Assembly (NCBI GenBank): GCA_017307375.1
Contig: JAFKFH010000003.1
Span: 620,001-684,000, forward strand
Direction of reading: 5' to 3'
Source of the DNA: Alphaproteobacteria bacterium
GTDB lineage: Bacteria; Pseudomonadota; Alphaproteobacteria; Ferrovibrionales; Ferrovibrionaceae
DNA length: 64,000 bases
Below are positions 60,050 to 64,000 of this stretch, piece by piece (position 1 is the stretch's first letter; every line of letters begins with the position of its first letter). A model generated the notes under the pieces. It was given only the letters and a program-made list of their open reading frames with translations. It searched no databases and was not told where the DNA came from. Position numbers and translations under genes: made by a program.

Positions 60050-60751
60050 ATGATCGCACGGCTGCGCACCCTGCTCGTCGGCTTCTGGCATGTCGTCAGC
60101 CGGCCGAGCGCCTATTTGCCGTTGGGCTTCCTGACGCTCGGCGGTTTCGTCTGCGGCGTGGTGTTCTGGGGCGGGTTCAACACCGCGCTGGAGCTGACGA
60201 ATACCGAGAAGTTCTGCATTTCCTGCCACGAGATGCGCGACAACGTGTATCAGGAACTGACCCAGACCATCCATTTTTCCAATCGCTCCGGCGTGCGGGC
60301 CTCATGCCCCGATTGCCACGTGCCGCACAACTGGACCGACAAGATCGCCCGCAAGATGCAGGCCTCCAAGGAGGTCTGGGGCAAGATCTTCGGCACCATT
60401 GCGACGCGGGAGAAGTTCCTGGGCATGCGGCTCGAACTGGCCAAGCACGAATGGGCGCGGCTGAAGGCCAACGATTCGCTGGAATGCCGCAACTGCCATT
60501 CGGCAGCCGCGATGGATTTCACCAAGCAAACGCGGCGCGCCGCCGACATCCACAGCCGCTTCCTGGTGACGCGCGAGAAGACCTGCATCGACTGCCACAA
60601 GGGCATCGCCCACCAGTTGCCCGACATGACCGGTATCGAGCCGGGCTGGAAGGAAGCCCCGGAACTGCAGGGCCGGCAATCGTGGTTGCATGGCCATGGC
60701 GGCGCGGACCTGACGGCGATCCTGGCCGAGCTGCGGCCGTCCCTCGACTAA
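60050..60751 (+). CDS. napC: Tetraheme quinol dehydrogenase NapC
   Basis: A 233-residue NapC/NirT protein. One N-terminal membrane helix ([20 protein letters not shown]) is followed by four CxxCH heme sites: CISCH, CPDCH, CRNCH and CIDCH. It takes electrons from ubiquinol to NapB. ATG at 60050 is chosen to give the normal NapC start. It is convergent with arfB, and their stop codons overlap by 4 bp. Confidence 0.94.
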   Translation: MIARLRTLLVGFWHVVSRPSAYLPLGFLTLGGFVCGVVFWGGFNTALELTNTEKFCISCHEMRDNVYQELTQTIHFSNRSGVRASCPDCHVPHNWTDKIARKMQASKEVWGKIFGTIATREKFLGMRLELAKHEWARLKANDSLECRNCHSAAAMDFTKQTRRAADIHSRFLVTREKTCIDCHKGIAHQLPDMTGIEPGWKEAPELQGRQSWLHGHGGADLTAILAELRPSLD

Positions 60752-61170
60752 TCGGCCGACGGCCGACCCTGGCGCCCGGCCTTGATCGACGACCGGCGCG
60801 ACTTCGATTCGAGGCGCCGTTCCTTGGACCCCTTGGTCGGACGGGTCGGGCGGCGCGCCTTCTGCCGCACGGTCGCGCTGCGGATCAGCTCGACCAGCCG
60901 GGCCAGCGCCTCGTCGCGGTTCATCCGCTGGCTGCGATGGCCGTCGGCGACGATGATGATCACCCCGTCCTTGGTCAGCCGGCTGCCGGCGAGCACGGCC
61001 AGCCTGGCGGCGACGTCTTCGGGCAGCGAGCGGGTATTGCGCAGGTCGAAGCGCAACTGCACGGCCGACGAGGTCGTGTTGACATGCTGGCCGCCGGGGC
61101 CCGATGCCCGGACGAACGATTCCTCGATTTCCCGTTCGTCGAGGCTGATCGATCGGGTGATCGGGATCAT
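60748..61170 (-). CDS. arfB: Alternative ribosome-rescue peptidyl-tRNA hydrolase ArfB
   Basis: A 140-residue protein starting [20 protein letters not shown], with the catalytic GGQ in [16 protein letters not shown] and a basic C-terminal tail rich in Arg/Lys ([20 protein letters not shown]) that enters the mRNA channel. It releases peptides from ribosomes stalled without a stop codon. The true start is ATG at 61170; the open frame continues far upstream antisense to other genes. Confidence 0.93.
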   Translation of the reverse strand: MIPITRSISLDEREIEESFVRASGPGGQHVNTTSSAVQLRFDLRNTRSLPEDVAARLAVLAGSRLTKDGVIIIVADGHRSQRMNRDEALARLVELIRSATVRQKARRPTRPTKGSKERRLESKSRRSSIKAGRQGRPSAD

Positions 61171-61272
61171 CCTGCTACCTCCATCGGCGGCATGTATACC
61201 AGGGCCAGATCGGTGTTGCCCATCCGTTCGTTGCGCCGCATCATGCGCCTCGTTCCTTGGAGGGTAATGGAA

Positions 61273-61773
61273 ATGAAGCGCGTATCCGCCTTGTTCATGA
61301 TGGCTGTCCTGGCCGTCCTGTCCTGCCTGCCCGGCCTTGCGGAGGCCAAGACCATCAAGCTGACCGCGGCCAAGCCGGTCGCCACCGTGACGATCCCCGA
61401 TTCGTGGAAGCCCGAAGAATACGACCTCGGCGTCGAGGCCCAGTCGCCCGACGACGAAGTCTATGTCGCCGTCGAAGTCTCGAGCGTCAAGGGCCTGGAG
61501 AACGCCGCCATCGAAGCGCTGAAGTTCTACCAGAAACAGGGCGTGACCCTGCAGGGCGATCCGGTCCAGTCCGAGCACAAGCTGAACGGCATGGACGTCG
61601 TCGACCTCGCCTGGAAGGGCCGCGACAAGGATGGCGAGGCCGAGGTCAGCCTGTCCTTCGTCGTCGTCAGCGAAAGCCGCATCCTGCTGCTCTACTACTG
61701 GGGCTCGCCCAAGGGCGGCGAGAAGCACCGCCAGGCGCTGTCCGGCATCCTGAACTCGATCAAGCGCCTCTGA
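61273..61773 (+). CDS. Exported hypothetical protein
   Basis: A 166-residue protein with a signal peptide (KRVSALFMMAVLAVLSCLPG, cleaved after AEA). ATG at 61273 is chosen as it lies 8 bp after GGAGGG; an ATG at 61267 is too close. The mature part has TIPDSWKPEEYDLGVEAQSP, EVYVAVEVSS and ILNSIKRL, a pattern like small periplasmic proteins that sense or bind lipoprotein-like partners; family not recognised. A strong terminator follows. Confidence 0.7.
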   Translation: MKRVSALFMMAVLAVLSCLPGLAEAKTIKLTAAKPVATVTIPDSWKPEEYDLGVEAQSPDDEVYVAVEVSSVKGLENAAIEALKFYQKQGVTLQGDPVQSEHKLNGMDVVDLAWKGRDKDGEAEVSLSFVVVSESRILLLYYWGSPKGGEKHRQALSGILNSIKRL

Positions 61774-61801
61774 CCGGCACCATCGGCACCGGAAAGAAGG
61801 A

Positions 61802-61829
61802 GGGCCGCCTCGGCAAAGGCGGCCCTTTT
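61802..61829 (+). terminator. Rho-independent terminator
   Basis: GGGCCGCCT and AGGCGGCCC form a 9-bp stem around a CGGCAA loop, followed by TTTT. It lies 28 bp after the exported hypothetical gene. Confidence 0.92.
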
Positions 61830-62028
61830 CAGTTTTCAGGGAATTCGAGGGGATCAGACGAGTAAATTCGGCGACGGCGGGGCGGTTCCGGGGGGAGGGG
61901 CCGGCCTGGGAGGAGGGGGAGGGGGAGATCCCAGGGCGGTGAACCGCGGCGCCGTCGTGAGGAGAAGATGGCATGGACCCGGCCTTCGATCTGTGGCCGC
62001 CGTCACAACATTGCTCTAGAAAGCGGGG

Positions 62029-62757
62029 ATGACCGCTCTGCCCCGCGCCATCCTGTTCGATCTCGACGATACCATCATCTCGGCCTATTCCCGGCCCGAC
62101 GCCGCCTGGCTGGTGGTGGTCGACGAATTCGCCGACCGCCTGGCCCCGTTGCCGCCCCTCGCGGTGATGGAGGCGGTCATGACCGAATCGCGGATTTCCT
62201 GGGAGGATCCGGCCTGGCAGCAGCGTTGGCGCATGCGCCTGAACGAGGCCCGGCGCGGCATCGTGATCGGGGCGTTCCGCCGCCTCGCCGCGGCCGGCCA
62301 TGCGATCCCTTCGGACGAGGTGGCGGTGGCGCTGGCCGACCGCTATTCGGCCTACCGCCAGGAACAGATGCATCTTTTCCCCGGCGCCCACGCGGTGATC
62401 GACGGCTGGAAACAGCGCGGGGTCAAGCTCGCCCTGGTCACCAACGGCGCCGCCGAGGTCCAGCGGGCCAAGATCGCCCGCTTCGACCTCGCCCATCGCT
62501 TCGACCATATCCAGATCGAGGGCGAGCACGACTTCGGCAAGCCCGACGAACGCGCCTATCGCCACGCGCTGGCCGCGCTCGACGCCGATCCGGCCACGAC
62601 CTGGATGGTCGGCGACAACCTGGAATGGGAAGTGGCCGCCCCCCAGCGCCTCGGCATCTTCGCGATCTGGCATGACCTGCTGGGCGAGGGCCTGCCGCCG
62701 GGATCGGCCATCCGCCCCGACCGGATCATCCGCTCGTTCGCCGAACTGATGCCGTAA
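62029..62757 (+). CDS. HAD-superfamily hydrolase (pyrimidine nucleotidase/phosphatase-like)
   Basis: A 242-residue HAD hydrolase. Motif I is ILFDLDDTI, motif II is ALVTNGAAE, motif III is the Lys in FGKPDERAYRHAL, and motif IV is WMVGDNLEWEV. A helical cap lies between residues ~20 and 110. It resembles YjjG/PhnX-type phosphatases; the substrate is unknown. It follows a 255-bp region that contains the terminator and G-rich runs. Confidence 0.88.
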   Translation: MTALPRAILFDLDDTIISAYSRPDAAWLVVVDEFADRLAPLPPLAVMEAVMTESRISWEDPAWQQRWRMRLNEARRGIVIGAFRRLAAAGHAIPSDEVAVALADRYSAYRQEQMHLFPGAHAVIDGWKQRGVKLALVTNGAAEVQRAKIARFDLAHRFDHIQIEGEHDFGKPDERAYRHALAALDADPATTWMVGDNLEWEVAAPQRLGIFAIWHDLLGEGLPPGSAIRPDRIIRSFAELMP

Positions 62758-62821
62758 AAGTGCCTTCTGCCCGCGCTTGCCGATGATACTGTTGCTGCGG
62801 CAACAAAATCGGGAGCAAGCA

Positions 62822-63577
62822 ATGGATCTGCAGATGCGCGGCCTGAAGGCCGCGGTGACCGGGGCGACCAAGGGTATCGGCCGGGCGATCGCCGACATGC
62901 TGGCGGAAGAGGGCGTCGACCTGGCGATCTGCGCCCGCAACGGTGTCCAGGTGCGTACCGCCGCCGCCGCCCTGCAGGGTCACGGCGTCAGCGTGATCGG
63001 TACCGAGCTCGACGTCGCCGACCCCGCGGCGCTCAAGGGCTGGATCGAGTCGGCTGCGGTCGAATTCGGCGGGCTCGACATCCTGATCTGCAACGTCTCG
63101 GCGCTGGCGGTCGGCGATACGCCGGAAAGCTGGGAAAAGTCCTTTCGCGTCGACGTGATGCATACGGTGAACGCGGTGGCGGCGGCGATGCCCTATCTGG
63201 AAAAGTCGCGCTGCCCGTCGATCATCATCATCTCCAGCGTTTCCGGCTTCGAGGTCGATTTTGCCGCCGGTTCCTACGGCGCCTCCAAGGCGACGCTGAT
63301 CCACTACGGCAAGGGGCTCAGCCAGCAGCTCGCGGCCAAGGGCATCCGGGTCAACGTGGTCTCGCCCGGCAACACCTATATCGAAGGCGGGATCTGGAAC
63401 CAGATCGAGCAGGGCAACCCCGCGCTGTTCCAGCAGACGGTGGCGGCGAACCCGACCGGCAAGCTCGGCTCGGCGCGCGAGGTCGCCTATGGCGTGGTCT
63501 TCCTGGCCAGCCCGCTGGCCAGCCGGATTTCCGGCACCAACCTGATCATCGACGGCGCCCTGACCCGGGCGGTGTGA
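62822..63577 (+). CDS. SDR-family oxidoreductase
   Basis: A 251-residue classical short-chain dehydrogenase. The cofactor motif is TGATKGIGRAIADML, and the catalytic Ser and YxxxK are in IIISSVSGFE and GSYGASKATLIHYGK. NVSA replaces the common NNAG. The C-terminus has SGTNLIIDGALTRAV. ATG at 62822 follows GGGAGCAA. It is 15 bp upstream of the acetamidase/formamidase-like gene and may share a transcript. Substrate unknown. Confidence 0.9.
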   Translation: MDLQMRGLKAAVTGATKGIGRAIADMLAEEGVDLAICARNGVQVRTAAAALQGHGVSVIGTELDVADPAALKGWIESAAVEFGGLDILICNVSALAVGDTPESWEKSFRVDVMHTVNAVAAAMPYLEKSRCPSIIIISSVSGFEVDFAAGSYGASKATLIHYGKGLSQQLAAKGIRVNVVSPGNTYIEGGIWNQIEQGNPALFQQTVAANPTGKLGSAREVAYGVVFLASPLASRISGTNLIIDGALTRAV

Positions 63578-63592
63578 GGAGGCGGAGACCCC

Positions 63593-64000
63593 ATGGCCCA
63601 CGACCACCACCACCATCACCACCACCACCACACCATCCACAAGCAGCACGGCCATTACGGCTGGAACAACGCCTTCCCGCCGGTGCAGACCGTGGCACCC
63701 GGCCAGTCGGTGCTGTTCCAGACCCGCGATGCATCCGACGGCCAGCTGCACGCGATGTCGACTGCGGCCGACGTGGCGCGCCTCGATTTCGGCCGCGTCA
63801 ACCCGGTCACCGGCCCGATCCTGGTCGACGGGGCCGAGCCCGGCGACATCCTCAAGGTGACGATCCTGTCCTTCGCACCGTCGGGCTGGGGCTGGACCGG
63901 CATCATCCCGGGCTTCGGCCTGCTGGCAGACCAGTTCAAGGACGCGGCCTTCCATTCCTGGAGCTACGACCGCTCGGGCAAGGTGCCGGCGATGTACGGG
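63593..64000 (+). CDS. Acetamidase/formamidase family protein, N-terminal part, with natural poly-His start
   Basis: The first 136 residues run to the right edge of the window. After MAHD come nine consecutive His residues, then TIHKQHGHYGW. The following DARLDFGRV-like segment (DVARLDFGRVNPVTGPILVD), AEPGDILKVTIL and GWTGIIPGFGLL are hallmarks of the FmdA/AmdA family, which hydrolyse formamide or acetamide to ammonia and the acid. The His run could bind Zn or Ni. A GAGGAGGCGGAG ribosome-binding region precedes the ATG. Confidence 0.85.
   Translation, partial: MAHDHHHHHHHHHTIHKQHGHYGWNNAFPPVQTVAPGQSVLFQTRDASDGQLHAMSTAADVARLDFGRVNPVTGPILVDGAEPGDILKVTILSFAPSGWGWTGIIPGFGLLADQFKDAAFHSWSYDRSGKVPAMYG

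Noticed and set aside
63605-63640. CAC-rich tract as a microsatellite only
   Set aside because: It is in frame inside a well-supported gene start with a strong ribosome-binding site, so it is treated as coding poly-His.

Overview
High-GC DNA (roughly two thirds G+C) from what looks like an alphaproteobacterium, probably near Rhodospirillales. This rests on a methylmalyl/malyl-CoA lyase of the ethylmalonyl-CoA pathway type, a PAS_5-family protein, a LiuR-like MerR regulator, a TIGR02186 protein and a compact napEDABC operon. The genus is not determined. I saw no rRNA, tRNA, CRISPR array, prophage or insertion sequence. The window is chromosomal and largely metabolic, with a few islands of unrecognised genes.

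Layout. 1-7.8 kb: the start of accA, mcl1, small regulatory and hypothetical genes, folB, an aldo/keto reductase, thpR and a class III sirtuin. 7.9-11.8 kb: two tandem paralogous genes of unknown family, both encoding exactly 575 residues, separated by a 362-bp spacer with a possible 38-residue ORF and a 16-bp direct repeat. 11.8-19.2 kb: a minimal zincin, PCD and SCP2 genes, then a likely operon of SDR, acyl-CoA dehydrogenase, GNAT, acyl-CoA dehydrogenase, hotdog thioesterase and double-hotdog protein, followed after a repeat by a permease. 19.4-23.1 kb: an outer-membrane barrel and a large exported repeat protein with a GH64-like C-terminus. 23.1-25.2 kb: a small membrane protein, a TetR regulator and a TerB-like/COQ4-like fusion, behind a promoter covered by an inverted repeat. 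25.3-35.8 kb (minus strand): a fatty-acid oxidation block with two thiolases, two acyl-CoA dehydrogenases, two multifunctional hydratase/dehydrogenases and a MerR regulator. 36-42 kb: a diguanylate cyclase, a lysozyme-like/SH3 protein, an Mpo1-like protein, a TIGR02186 protein, a lower-GC ATPase+TOPRIM pair and a metallophosphoesterase. 42.4-47.2 kb: a ugp-type ABC importer and a phosphatase. 47.2-56.3 kb: a thioesterase, an iron-type alcohol dehydrogenase, a D12-methylase-like protein, an M23 peptidase homologue, hrpB, an extensin-like lipoprotein and an adenylate/guanylate cyclase. 56.6-60.8 kb: napEDABC. 60.7-64 kb: arfB, a secreted protein, a HAD hydrolase, an SDR and the start of an acetamidase/formamidase with a natural poly-His N-terminus.

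How it works together. The strongest regulatory link is a 22-bp near-palindrome that occurs identically upstream of the MerR gene (35829-35850) and in the divergent SCP2/SDR promoter region (12968-12989). This suggests that one regulator controls two acyl-CoA degradation units 23 kb apart. The most plausible poorly described systems are the tandem 575-residue paralogs with their spacer, the ATPase/TOPRIM pair (candidate phage defence), and the TetR-controlled membrane protein plus TerB-COQ4 fusion.
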